From: Nitrospira sp.
GTDB lineage: Bacteria; Nitrospirota; Nitrospiria; Nitrospirales; Nitrospiraceae
Direction: 5' to 3'
Length of the DNA: 34,343 nt
Assembly: GCA_029865345.1 (NCBI GenBank)
Contig: JAOUHD010000015.1
Coordinates: 1 to 34,343 of the forward strand
The notes beneath the pieces are model-generated. The model saw only the letters and a program-made list of their open reading frames with translations, was not told where the DNA came from and did not search any database. The stretch's first letter is position 1. Every line of letters begins with the position of its first letter. The translations under genes and the position numbers were made by a program. Positions 17,030-25,527 of this stretch are shown here, one piece after another.

Positions 17030-17910
17030 AATCTGTCCGCCCCATCATCCTCGTGCACGGGGGTGCCGGCCCTCGCGCGATGACCTCACCGCAAGGCGAC
17101 TGCCTGCGTGCCGCGCTGCAAGTCGGGTATCACTTGTTGGATCGGGGCAGCTCCGCACTCGTTGCCGTCGAACAGACCATTCGCGTGCTTGAGCGCAGCG
17201 GACTCTTTAATGCAGGAACAGGAGCGCATCTGCAACTGGACGGAGTGCGTCGGATGGATGCGTCCATCATGGAAGGGGAGCGCTTGCGCGCCGGTGCAGT
17301 GGCCTCGATCGAAGGGATCGTTCATCCGATCACTGCCGCTAGTCGCGTGATGGAAGAAACGGATCATGTGTTGCTTGTGGGACCGATGGCGACGAAGTTC
17401 GCCAGGCATTTTAAGATGGAGCGCCACCGGATTGGGACAAGACCTCGCCGGATATCCTATGGTGCGATGCTGAGACAAGGAAGATCGGCGCGGGATCGGC
17501 ATGGAACGGTCGGAGCTGTCGCACTCGATCAAGCTGGAATAGTTGCCGCTGGGGCATCGACCGGAGGGATTGATCGCATGCTGCCAGGCCGAGTCGGGGA
17601 TACGCCGATCATCGGCTGCGGGGTCTATGCTGAGAATGAAACTGGTGCGGTATCGATGACGGGATTGGGCGAAGGCATCATGCGTTTGGCGATCGCCAAA
17701 GAGATCTGTGACCGATTACGACAAGGAAAGAGTCCAGCGCAGGTGGCACGAGTTGTTCTCCAGAGGTTGGTGACTAGAATACAGGGTACCGCCGGCGCGT
17801 TGGTTATCACCCCCCAAAGACGATTCACCATCGCCCATGTGACGCCCAATATGGCTGCTGGTTGGTGGGATGGGAAGGGAGAGCCGACGGTGAAAGACAG
17901 GTTTCGATGA
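17026..17910 (+). CDS. Isoaspartyl peptidase / plant-type L-asparaginase
   Basis: The 294-residue protein begins with the family's PIILVHGGAGP motif at residues 6-16, which forces a start at the TTG 17026 (KSVRPIILVHGG); no ATG or GTG lies earlier in frame past the previous stop. The Ntn-hydrolase cleavage site is RHGTVGAV with catalytic T161 that becomes the N terminus after self-cleavage. GASTGGIDRMLPGRVGDTPIIGCGVYAEN and MTGLGEGIMRLAIAKEIC are the substrate-binding and beta-subunit motifs. It should hydrolyse beta-aspartyl dipeptides and asparagine. Its start overlaps the upstream stop, and its stop overlaps the next start (ATGA at 17907). Confidence 0.93.
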   Translation: MKSVRPIILVHGGAGPRAMTSPQGDCLRAALQVGYHLLDRGSSALVAVEQTIRVLERSGLFNAGTGAHLQLDGVRRMDASIMEGERLRAGAVASIEGIVHPITAASRVMEETDHVLLVGPMATKFARHFKMERHRIGTRPRRISYGAMLRQGRSARDRHGTVGAVALDQAGIVAAGASTGGIDRMLPGRVGDTPIIGCGVYAENETGAVSMTGLGEGIMRLAIAKEICDRLRQGKSPAQVARVVLQRLVTRIQGTAGALVITPQRRFTIAHVTPNMAAGWWDGKGEPTVKDRFR

Positions 17911-18350
17911 GCAAGAGTTTATTTCACCTCGCCTTTCCAATTCATGATTTCGAAGCGACTCTGAGATTCTATGTGGATGGTCTCGGATGTGCCGTGGGGA
18001 GGCGGTCTAAACACGCCATTACGCTTGGTCTGAATGGCCATCAGCTCGTCGCACACCTCGTGGCGGAACAACCCTCGAAGCAGCAAGGCATCTACCCGCG
18101 CCACTTCGGGCTGGTTCTTCTATCGCAACAGAATTGGCAGGCGTTGGTGGCTCGGGCTAAGGCGAAGGAGCTTTCCTTCTACCAACAGCCGAGGGTGCGC
18201 TTTCCCGGCACGCGCATCGAACACCGCACGTTCTTTCTTGAAGACCCGTCACGCAATCTGATTGAATTCAAACATTACACCCATGAATCAGCGATCTTCG
18301 GCGAACAGGACTTTGGTGAAGTGGGTGACGCTTCGGAATATTCGGAGTAA
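17907..18350 (+). CDS. VOC-fold (glyoxalase/bleomycin-resistance family) protein
   Basis: ATG 17907 overlaps the previous stop as ATGA. The 147-residue protein has two beta-alpha-beta-beta-beta modules: FHLAFPIHDFEATLRFYVDGLGCAVG and, after HFGLVLLSQQNWQALVARA, RTFFLEDPSRNLIEFKHY. H7, H66 and E120 occupy the usual metal-ligand places, so a metal-dependent dioxygenase, isomerase or binding role is possible. The substrate cannot be deduced. The C-terminal tail is acidic (FGEVGDASEYSE). It is the last gene of the + strand run and is convergent with mtgA, 16 bases away. Confidence 0.88.
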   Translation: MSKSLFHLAFPIHDFEATLRFYVDGLGCAVGRRSKHAITLGLNGHQLVAHLVAEQPSKQQGIYPRHFGLVLLSQQNWQALVARAKAKELSFYQQPRVRFPGTRIEHRTFFLEDPSRNLIEFKHYTHESAIFGEQDFGEVGDASEYSE

Positions 18351-18366
18351 CTGCGGTTTGGAGGCT

Positions 18367-19176
18367 CTACTCATGGCCATTCGGCGCGAAAGGCGTGGAT
18401 TGCCGATCGATCCATTTCAGAATACGTTCGTGGCGGCGAGTGAGGAACGTAGTTTTTCGAAGGGGATCATATCGACGTGGCGACGGTAACATGGCCGCCA
18501 GCCAAGCAGCTTCGTCGACGGTCAGGTCATCGGCTGACTTCCCGAAGTGATGACGGGCCGCGGCTTCAGCGCCATAGACGCCCTTCCCCCACTCGGCCAC
18601 GTTAAGATACAGTTCGAGAATACGACTTTTCGTCAGATGCTGTTCGAGTGAACGCGTAATCAGTGCTTCCCGTGCTTTTCGAAACAGGGACCGTTCGGAT
18701 GACAAATAGAGGTTTTTGGCCAGTTGCTGCGTAATCGTGCTTCCCCCACGCTTGAGTTCGCCTGCTTCGAGATTGTATTTCGCGGCCTCTTTAATTCCTT
18801 CCCAGTCGAATCCTTCGTGAGTGAAAAACGACGCATCTTCAGCCGCCACGACCGCATGGCGAAGGTGAGGAGCGATACGTGAGAGCGGCACCCACACCCA
18901 CTGTCGTAGGGCAGCACGGCCCTGCTCCTTCGCCTGAGTCTGCCGATGGTCCATAAGCGCCGTCGACAGTGGGTTGGCCCTTGCAAGGACGTCTACGTCT
19001 GGAAGCATGATCAGCCAGCTCATGGCCAGGAGGCCCAACGGAAGTCCGATGAGTGCGGTGCTCCAGAGGAGCACACGAGTCGCTGTGCGTCGGCCGGTTG
19101 ACTTGGGCGGAGGAGGGTCGTATGTGTAGTGACGCAGAAAGGTCGGACTGTGATCGGGCTTCTGTCGTGAATCCAT
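18367..19176 (-). CDS. mtgA: Monofunctional peptidoglycan glycosyltransferase
   Basis: The 269-residue protein has a short cytoplasmic N terminus, a membrane helix at about 35-58, and a GT51 domain. Motif 1 is EDASFFTHEGFDWEGI with catalytic E113; motif 2 is GGSTITQQLAKNLYL; then come RKAREALITRSLEQHLTKSRILELYLNV and GAEAAARHHFGKSADDLT. No transpeptidase domain follows, so it polymerises glycan strands from lipid II only. It acts on the same precursor that MurJ exports. It is divergent from engB with just 16 bases between the start codons and has no clear Shine-Dalgarno. Confidence 0.95.
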   Translation of the reverse strand: MDSRQKPDHSPTFLRHYTYDPPPPKSTGRRTATRVLLWSTALIGLPLGLLAMSWLIMLPDVDVLARANPLSTALMDHRQTQAKEQGRAALRQWVWVPLSRIAPHLRHAVVAAEDASFFTHEGFDWEGIKEAAKYNLEAGELKRGGSTITQQLAKNLYLSSERSLFRKAREALITRSLEQHLTKSRILELYLNVAEWGKGVYGAEAAARHHFGKSADDLTVDEAAWLAAMLPSPRRYDPLRKTTFLTRRHERILKWIDRQSTPFAPNGHE

Positions 19177-19192
19177 TGATCAGCCTAACAAC

Positions 19193-19813
19193 ATGAAAAT
19201 CTTCGCCGCTGAGTTTATCAAAAGTTGTATGTCTCCAGAACAGTTTCCTTCCGGCAATCTCCACGAGGTGGCCTTTGTGGGGCGCTCAAATGTGGGCAAA
19301 TCGTCGTTGATCAATTCGTTGCTCAATCGTCGGGATCTGGCAAAAATCAGCCGGACGCCAGGCAAGACGAGAGCCGTGAACGTGTTTCTCGTCTCGACCT
19401 CCGACCCGGATCTTTCGCAATTCCACCTTGTGGACCTGCCTGGCTATGGATTCGCCAAAGTGTCGAAATCGGTCCGCACCCAGTGGGGACCGCTGATGGA
19501 AGACTATCTTGTCGACCGAGCCTCGCTGCTCACCGTCGTGATGTTGGTGGACAGCCGGGTCGCGACCGACCAGGATTGTCAGACTCTCGCGTGGCTTCGT
19601 TCGATCCACCGGAACCCTCTCATCGTTGCGACCAAGGTTGACAAGTTGAAGCCTGGCGAACGGGTTCGTACGCTCAACCAGACCCATCGTGTCTTAGGAC
19701 TCGCTGAGGGGGAGATGTTGATTCCGTATTCATCGATAACCGGGGATGGACGGGATCGGGTGTGGAGAGCCATTCGTGACGTGGCCGGCAGCCTTCGCGC
19801 AGACCTCGCGTGA
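19193..19813 (+). CDS. engB: Ribosome biogenesis GTPase EngB/YsxC
   Basis: The 206-residue protein has the EngB pattern: GRSNVGKSS (30-38, P-loop), RTPGKTRAVN (switch I), DLPGYGFAKV (81-90, switch II) and TKVD (147-150), with SSITGDG as the G5 region. It binds GTP and assists 50S subunit assembly. Length is typical. It begins at ATG 19193; no Shine-Dalgarno is visible and only 16 bases separate it from the mtgA start, so its promoter must lie within mtgA. Confidence 0.96.
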   Translation: MKIFAAEFIKSCMSPEQFPSGNLHEVAFVGRSNVGKSSLINSLLNRRDLAKISRTPGKTRAVNVFLVSTSDPDLSQFHLVDLPGYGFAKVSKSVRTQWGPLMEDYLVDRASLLTVVMLVDSRVATDQDCQTLAWLRSIHRNPLIVATKVDKLKPGERVRTLNQTHRVLGLAEGEMLIPYSSITGDGRDRVWRAIRDVAGSLRADLA

Positions 19814-19824
19814 TCTCGGTTCAG

Positions 19825-20056
19825 CAGAATGCTGAAAAAGTCCGCCAGCGGCGTTCTTGCATCGCTCAGAAGCTCAACGTAAGGAAGGCGATGGCAAGGT
19901 GCTTATCCGCTCGCACGTGATCGAAGCGAGCGGTTCAAGCGAAGCTTGGTATGTACCTCCTTGCCTCTTCGCTCGCTGCGGCCTTGTTCGCGGAACGGCG
20001 CGTCTTGGCGCGCCGGGGCTGGGAGGGTGAGAAGTCTGGCCTTTTTGAGCATCCTG
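19825..20056. repeat. Non-coding repeat element with inverted ends (MITE/REP-like)
   Basis: The 280-base gap 19814-20093 contains an element whose ends are imperfect inverted repeats: CAGAATGCTGAAAAAG at 19825-19840 and CTTTTTGAGCATCCTG at 20041-20056 (14 of 16 bases complementary), with further matching GCCAG just inside. Internally it has a perfect 7-bp hairpin at 19996-20015 (CGGCGCG, loop TCTTGG, CGCGCCG) and shorter inverted segments rich in CGCTCGCTGCGG. It holds no convincing reading frame. The style resembles interspersed repeats I associate with Nitrospira chromosomes, but I cannot confirm copy number here. Confidence 0.6.
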
Positions 20057-20093
20057 TAGTTGTCTGGGTATTCCTACCGAATGAAAACTTCAG

Positions 20094-21077
20094 CTATCGG
20101 TGGGCTGTGCTCGTATCGTGCTGAAACTTGATCTCGATGTAGGCTTTGTTTTTGAGTTCCACCAGCCAAGACTGATACATGTCCTCGCTCTTCCGCTGAT
20201 AGACCAGCTCCTGAACTTCTCGCCGAACTTCCTCGAATTGGCGAAACTGTTTCGGCTTTCTGTCATCCATACGGATAATCTGGATTCCCTCAGGGCTCTC
20301 GATGATATCGGAAATCCCTCCAGGCACTAAGTGAGCGACGGCCTGCTCGATTGTTGGAATGAGTTCCCCCTGACGGACTAATCCTAGCCGTCCACCCTGC
20401 AAGGCGTTGGCGCCGTCGGAGTCGCGCATGGCGACATCTTCAAATTTTTCACCTCGTTTCAAGTCGTCCATGGCTCGGCGGGCCTTGGTCAAGGCCTCGG
20501 CCAATCCATCGGAGGAGCGGGGTTGAAAGAGGATCTGGCTCAGCTGGTACTCTTCGGGAAGAGCGAACCGATCGCGATGCTCTTGGTAGAACCGCTTCAG
20601 CTCGGAGTCTCCGACGGTAATGTTGCCGCGAATATGCTGGTCGATGACTCGCATGAGGAGGAGCTGGTCACGAACGGTCTGTACGTCACTCGGATTGGTG
20701 ATGTTGAGGGGGCTGCCTTGTCGCTTCATCTGTTCAAGGGCTTGCTTTACTTCCAGATCAGAAACTTGAACTTTTTGAGCTTTGGCTTCCTGCAGTTGCA
20801 AGCGCCGCTCGATGAGCTTCGTCAAGGCCATGTACTCCGCTGTTTTCAGCCGCTGGGCCAGATCGCTTCCCTGGTGCTCGCGGGAAAGCCGTTCTTGCTC
20901 TGTTTCAAATTCACGCTTCATATCTGACAGCATGATCAATTCAGAATTGACGATCGCGACGATGCGATCTTGTAGCCGCGCCTCGGAGAAGGCTGGGGGC
21001 CATAGTGAGATCATCAACAGGACGAGTGGAAACATACGTGAAGCCAACCACTCTGAATCGACGGGTATCTGTCTCAT
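20094..21077 (-). CDS. surA: SurA-like periplasmic peptidyl-prolyl isomerase/chaperone
   Basis: I chose the ATG at 21077 (MRQIPVDSEW), which gives a signal peptide with hydrophobic core MFPLVLLMISLWPPAF and cleavage near SEA; an ATG at 21113 would add 12 residues, and neither has a clear Shine-Dalgarno. The 327-residue product has a SurA N-terminal domain (DRIVAIVNSELIMLSDMKREFE ... LTKLIERRLQLQEA) and one parvulin domain (EEYQLSQILFQP ... GGRLGLVRQGELIPTIEQAVAHLVPGGISDIIESPEGIQIIRMDDR). Only one PPIase domain is present, whereas E. coli SurA has two. It probably helps outer-membrane proteins fold. It follows the PpiC-type lipoprotein gene. Confidence 0.88.
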   Translation of the reverse strand: MRQIPVDSEWLASRMFPLVLLMISLWPPAFSEARLQDRIVAIVNSELIMLSDMKREFETEQERLSREHQGSDLAQRLKTAEYMALTKLIERRLQLQEAKAQKVQVSDLEVKQALEQMKRQGSPLNITNPSDVQTVRDQLLLMRVIDQHIRGNITVGDSELKRFYQEHRDRFALPEEYQLSQILFQPRSSDGLAEALTKARRAMDDLKRGEKFEDVAMRDSDGANALQGGRLGLVRQGELIPTIEQAVAHLVPGGISDIIESPEGIQIIRMDDRKPKQFRQFEEVRREVQELVYQRKSEDMYQSWLVELKNKAYIEIKFQHDTSTAHR

Positions 21078-21155
21078 GATGCGTTTATCTTGTGGTAGAG
21101 AGCTCCGATGCATGATTCTACACGAAGCGGCGGGTTCGTGGAAATCGAGTGGAGG

Positions 21156-22088
21156 TTAACGTTTTCCGGTGTCCTCAGTGATATAACGGGAGGCTTCGGC
21201 GAAGCGAACTGCGGCATTGGCCCGAATGTCGGCGATGACTTCTTCGAATTGTTTGCGGCGCTTATCGGTCAGTAATTCTTGCCGAAGCCGTTCCTGCTTC
21301 GCTAAATCAGCTTGAATAACGGCCTCGTCAAGCGGGGTCAACATGACTAGGTAGTAGCCCTGGTCGGTCTTAATCGGCGCACTGACGATCCCGAGTTTGA
21401 GGGTGTGGAGGACAGCGTCGACTTCGGGGAGGACCAGACCTTTTCGATAGGGCCCGAGCTCGCCGCCCTTGGATCTCGTCTTTTCGTCGATCGAGTAGCG
21501 CTGCGCAAACTTGGCAAAATTACCGCCTCGATTCACCTGTGCTTCCAGGTCTTTGGCGGCATACACATTGGGGAGGAGCATCGCCGAGACATTGGCCTTC
21601 AAGGGATCCAAAAGCTGGCTGGCGTGTTTTTCGTAGTAAGCGTCGAGTTCGGCCTGGGTGAGCTCGACCTTCGATTGGAGCTTGTCTTTCAATAGCTCGT
21701 CGAGAATCAACTGCTCTTTATACCGTTGTGTCTTGTCTCGAATCGTATCGTCTTGATCAAGACCCCGGCGGCGAGCTTCCTGCATCAACAGCTCTCGGGT
21801 GATAAGTTCATCCAGGAACCGTTGCTTACCCCCCTCCTTCTCGTAGCGGGAGCGTGTGGCCCTGGAAAGCTCGCCCCAGCGTAGATCGAATTCGGTTTGG
21901 GTGATGGCGCGCCCATTAACCAGGGCAACAACCGGTTCTTCCTGTCGCTCGGCACACCCCAACATCACCGGCCCCAAACCGGCTAAGAGGCTGGCAAACA
22001 GCCCAGGGAGACAATACGTCCTACAGAAGATTAGCAACCGGAAGGGCATCATAAGTCGAGGTACATGTGGATCTCGATTACGAGACAT
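21156..22088 (-). CDS. PpiC/parvulin-type peptidyl-prolyl isomerase lipoprotein
   Basis: I chose the ATG at 22088 because AAAGGG sits six bases upstream and it overlaps the mfd stop by 11 bases; the frame is open further into mfd, but that is a shadow. The 310-residue product has a hydrophobic signal and lipobox MLGC (C45 from this start; an ATG at codon 13 would shorten the signal). Then come an N-terminal SurA-like helical region (VVALVNGRAITQTEFDLRW, FLDELITRELLMQEARRRG) and a parvulin domain (ANVSAMLLP ... GGELGPYRKGLVLPEVDAVLHTLKLGIVSAPIKTDQGYYLVML). It is likely a membrane-anchored foldase like PrsA, paired with the SurA-like gene next to it. Confidence 0.88.
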   Translation of the reverse strand: MSRNRDPHVPRLMMPFRLLIFCRTYCLPGLFASLLAGLGPVMLGCAERQEEPVVALVNGRAITQTEFDLRWGELSRATRSRYEKEGGKQRFLDELITRELLMQEARRRGLDQDDTIRDKTQRYKEQLILDELLKDKLQSKVELTQAELDAYYEKHASQLLDPLKANVSAMLLPNVYAAKDLEAQVNRGGNFAKFAQRYSIDEKTRSKGGELGPYRKGLVLPEVDAVLHTLKLGIVSAPIKTDQGYYLVMLTPLDEAVIQADLAKQERLRQELLTDKRRKQFEEVIADIRANAAVRFAEASRYITEDTGKR

Positions 22089-25000
22089 TCGCATCCCTTT
22101 GGATGGTCTTGGTATCACAGAGATCGAGGCTTTGCAAGATTGCGTTGAGTTCCGAAAAAAGCGAGGGCCAGTCGCTCTGACGCATCTGGATCTCAAAAGC
22201 GAGGGGGCTCAGGAACTGCAGCCGCTTCTTCAGCTGGTCCATCAAGCGGTGGACGGAGCGCTCAGGGATGATGGCCTTCGGGTGAAACACAACTTTGGTC
22301 GTCTGGTCGTGTACTTCGATCGAGGCCAGGCGAAGGCGTTTGGCGTGGGTCCGGAGTTGCATGACTTCAAGCAGTCGTTCAACTGGTTCCGGAGGGGGGC
22401 CATAACGGTCCTGAATCTCCCCATGCAGCAGGGCCAGCTCGCCGATTTGACCACAAGCTGTCAGCCGTTTATAGAGGGACAGGCGGTGGTGCGGGTCGGT
22501 GACATAGTGCTCCGGAATAAACGCTGAAACCGGGAACTGCAGCGTCGGGTCGGGGTCCTCCTCGATCACATGTCCCTTCAACCGCTGAACAGCCTGCTCT
22601 ACCATTTGCATGTAGAGATCCAACCCGATCGCGGCGATATGACCAGACTGCTGCTTGCCCAGAAGGTTGCCGGCTCCTCGGATCTCCATGTCTGCCGCAG
22701 CGATGCGGAATCCGGATCCGAGTTCCGTGAACTGTTGAATCGCGATCAATCGCTTCTGGGCATCGCCGGTCAGTGTCCCTTCATCGGGAATGAGGAAGTA
22801 GGCGTAGGCTTGCTCTCCACCCCGCCCGACTCGTCCGCGTAACTGGTACAACTGTGCGAGGCCGAACAGATCAGCTCGATTGACGATAATGGTGTTGGCG
22901 TTGGGGACATCGAGTCCGGACTGGATGATGGCCGACGCGATCAGGACATCCGCCTCACGCTTCACGAATTTCAGCATCACCGCTTCCAGCGGCCTCGCAT
23001 CCATCTGGCCGTGGGCCATAACCATCCGGGCTTCGGGAACCAATTGGTGCAGCCATGCCCCGATTCGCTCCATAGTTTCGACCCGATTGTGGACAAAATA
23101 GATCTGCCCTCCACGCCCGAGTTCCCGCAAGATAGCGTCTCGTACGGCCTTCTCGCTGAACCGGACCACCTCCGTCTTAATCGCCAATCGTCCGGCCGGC
23201 GGGGTATCGATGATCGAGAGATCTCGCACGCTCGACATCGCCATTTGGAGGGTGCGCGGAATGGGGGTGGCGGTTAACGTCAGCACGTCGATCTGGGTGC
23301 GAAGTTGCTTCAGCCGCTCCTTATGTTTGACGCCGAACCATTGCTCTTCGTCGATGATCACGAGTCCGAGTTGCCGGAACACCACGTCTTTCTGCAGCAG
23401 ACGGTGAGTGCCGATCACGACATCGACGGTTCCCGCGCCGACATCCTTCAGGGTCGCCTTAGTCTCCTTGGATGACTGAAACCGTGAGAGCAGCGCGACG
23501 CGCATTGGAAAGGGCGCGAATCGTTCTGAAAAGTTCTCATAGTGTTGATGGGCCAGGAGCGTCGTCGGGACCAGCACTGCCACTTGGCGGTCATGTTCCA
23601 CAGCCTTGAAGGCTGCGCGCATGGCGACTTCGGTCTTTCCGTAGCCGACGTCCCCGCAGACCAGCCGATCCATGGGCTTGGTCGACTCCATGTCGCGGCC
23701 GATGTCCCCGATGGCCCTGAGCTGATCCGCTGTTTCTTCGTACTCAAAGGCGGCTTCGAATTCGTGGTACAGGGTCGTGGTCGTGCCATAAGCATTCCGT
23801 TTCACCAGTTCGCGGCTTGCGTAGAGATCGATCAATTCTTGGGCCATTTCCTCGATATTTTTCTTCACCCGCGCTGTGGTCTTGGCCCAACTGGTACCGC
23901 CCAGGCGATCCAGTCGAGGGACATGGCCTTCGGCCCCGCCGTACCGTTGCACCTGATTCAATCGGTCGAGCGGAACATAGAGGGTGTCTCCACCGGAGAA
24001 CTCAAGAATCAGGAAGTCACTCTCAAAATCCTGGACCGACAGGCGCTTGAGTCCTCGATATTTGGCGATGCCGTGCTGAACGTGTACGACGTAGTCGCCC
24101 ACGTTCAGATCCTCCAGCGAAGAGAGGAAGGTTGCGGTTCTGCTTTTCGGCTGTGGTTTATGGCGGGCGCCCTTCGCGAAGAGCTCTTCTTCCGTCAAGA
24201 GCGCGAGCCGAAGGTCTCCCGAGAGAAACCCCGCCGACAGATCGCCGTGCAGCACATAAAACGGTTGCTTTCCGGTTCTCTGGCTGGACCAGGCCGTCGG
24301 GTTCCACGGGTCGGCAGGTAAATCGTGCTCTCGGAGTAAGGCGAGCAAGCGGTCAACTTGCCCGCGGCTTCGCGCGACCAAGACGACACGATGCTCGTTC
24401 CGGAGCCCTTCTAACAGGCTCAGGGTCTGGCTGAAGGCAGTACCCCTGATCCCGAGTCCAATAGTGCCTGGCGCTTGGGCGGAAAACGAAAACGTCTGAT
24501 CCCAGGTCGAGTCCGGCGCCGCTAGAGGCTCAAGAGCCAACATGGGCCAGGGCGCGATCCGCTGCTGGATGCCCTCCCAGGTGAGAAAGAGTCGTTCGGG
24601 CGAGGGATACGGCTGGGTGGCATCCCGGTCGACATGACGGAGATATCCGTCGTCGATCTTTTCCCAGGCAGTCTCGCAGGATTTTCCCAGTGCATCCGGT
24701 TGATCGAGCGCGAGGAAAGGAACCGCTGTGAGATAGTCGAACAGTGTGTCCATGGAATCATACAAGTCAGGGCTTCGCCACTCAGCATCCGCTGGGATCG
24801 GTACGATCGCCTCCGGCGCATGTGGAGGCCGAACGAATTCTCGTGCAGGCAACACCCAGCCCTCGTTCAATTTTGCGATGGAGGTCTGGGTCGAGGAGTC
24901 GAACAAACGAATGGATTCGACATGATCTCCGAGAAACTCCACGCGGACCGGATTAACGTATGCAGTCGAGAAGACATCAATGATGCCGCCACGGACGCTG

Positions 25001-25524
25001 AACTCTCCAGGAATTTCCACGACGGACACTCGTCGGTATCCCAGGCGAAGGAGATTGGTGATCAGCGATTCCCGTTCGAAGGCGGCACCCGTTTGGAAGT
25101 GAAAGATTGCCTGCTCGAATGTCGAGCGTGGGATGACACGATGCATGGCAGCGGCGACGGAGGTGACGAGGATGGTGGGTGGGTTGATGAGCAGGCGATG
25201 GAGTGTCGTCATCCGGTGTGCAATCAACCCGACATGCGGCGCCGTCGCTTCATAGGGAAGCGTTTCCCATTCCGGGAACCAGGCGAGGTCCTCGACCGGA
25301 CGACCCATGAGTCCATAGAAGAAGCACAAGTCATTGAACATTCGTTCGGCGGACTCGTCACTCGCGGTCACAACGACCCATGGGCTGCCGCGATGGAGTA
25401 GCGTCAGGGCGCAGGCCGATGTCGGCCCGTGCGCTCCGAGAAGGCAGACACGTGCTTTCTCGTGGTCGAGTGCCGAACGAAGCGGGACAAGCCAGGCTGT
25501 GGGTTGGACGGTGGCTTCAGACAC
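22078..25524 (-). CDS. mfd: Transcription-repair coupling factor
   Basis: The 1148-residue protein starts at a GTG (25522-25524), three bases after the rfaE2 stop. It has the full Mfd layout: UvrB-like N-terminal module (FPEWETLPYEATAPH, VRGGIIDVF), the CarD-like RNA-polymerase-interacting domain (about 470-530, VGDYVVHVQHGIAKYRGL), then the RecG-like motor with Walker A GDVGYGKTE (624-632), DEEQ (725-728), TATPIPRTLQMA and VGRGGEQAYAY, and the C-terminal TRCF domain. It removes RNA polymerase stalled at DNA damage and recruits UvrA. Length and motifs are normal, so the assignment is firm. Confidence 0.98.
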   Translation of the reverse strand: MSEATVQPTAWLVPLRSALDHEKARVCLLGAHGPTSACALTLLHRGSPWVVVTASDESAERMFNDLCFFYGLMGRPVEDLAWFPEWETLPYEATAPHVGLIAHRMTTLHRLLINPPTILVTSVAAAMHRVIPRSTFEQAIFHFQTGAAFERESLITNLLRLGYRRVSVVEIPGEFSVRGGIIDVFSTAYVNPVRVEFLGDHVESIRLFDSSTQTSIAKLNEGWVLPAREFVRPPHAPEAIVPIPADAEWRSPDLYDSMDTLFDYLTAVPFLALDQPDALGKSCETAWEKIDDGYLRHVDRDATQPYPSPERLFLTWEGIQQRIAPWPMLALEPLAAPDSTWDQTFSFSAQAPGTIGLGIRGTAFSQTLSLLEGLRNEHRVVLVARSRGQVDRLLALLREHDLPADPWNPTAWSSQRTGKQPFYVLHGDLSAGFLSGDLRLALLTEEELFAKGARHKPQPKSRTATFLSSLEDLNVGDYVVHVQHGIAKYRGLKRLSVQDFESDFLILEFSGGDTLYVPLDRLNQVQRYGGAEGHVPRLDRLGGTSWAKTTARVKKNIEEMAQELIDLYASRELVKRNAYGTTTTLYHEFEAAFEYEETADQLRAIGDIGRDMESTKPMDRLVCGDVGYGKTEVAMRAAFKAVEHDRQVAVLVPTTLLAHQHYENFSERFAPFPMRVALLSRFQSSKETKATLKDVGAGTVDVVIGTHRLLQKDVVFRQLGLVIIDEEQWFGVKHKERLKQLRTQIDVLTLTATPIPRTLQMAMSSVRDLSIIDTPPAGRLAIKTEVVRFSEKAVRDAILRELGRGGQIYFVHNRVETMERIGAWLHQLVPEARMVMAHGQMDARPLEAVMLKFVKREADVLIASAIIQSGLDVPNANTIIVNRADLFGLAQLYQLRGRVGRGGEQAYAYFLIPDEGTLTGDAQKRLIAIQQFTELGSGFRIAAADMEIRGAGNLLGKQQSGHIAAIGLDLYMQMVEQAVQRLKGHVIEEDPDPTLQFPVSAFIPEHYVTDPHHRLSLYKRLTACGQIGELALLHGEIQDRYGPPPEPVERLLEVMQLRTHAKRLRLASIEVHDQTTKVVFHPKAIIPERSVHRLMDQLKKRLQFLSPLAFEIQMRQSDWPSLFSELNAILQSLDLCDTKTIQRDANVS

Positions 25525-25527
25525 GTA

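Noticed and set aside
19098..19126. TTGACT-N17-TATGTG inside mtgA as the engB promoter
   Set aside because: The -35 is good but the -10 matches only three of six bases, and it is about 70 bases upstream; not strong enough to list.
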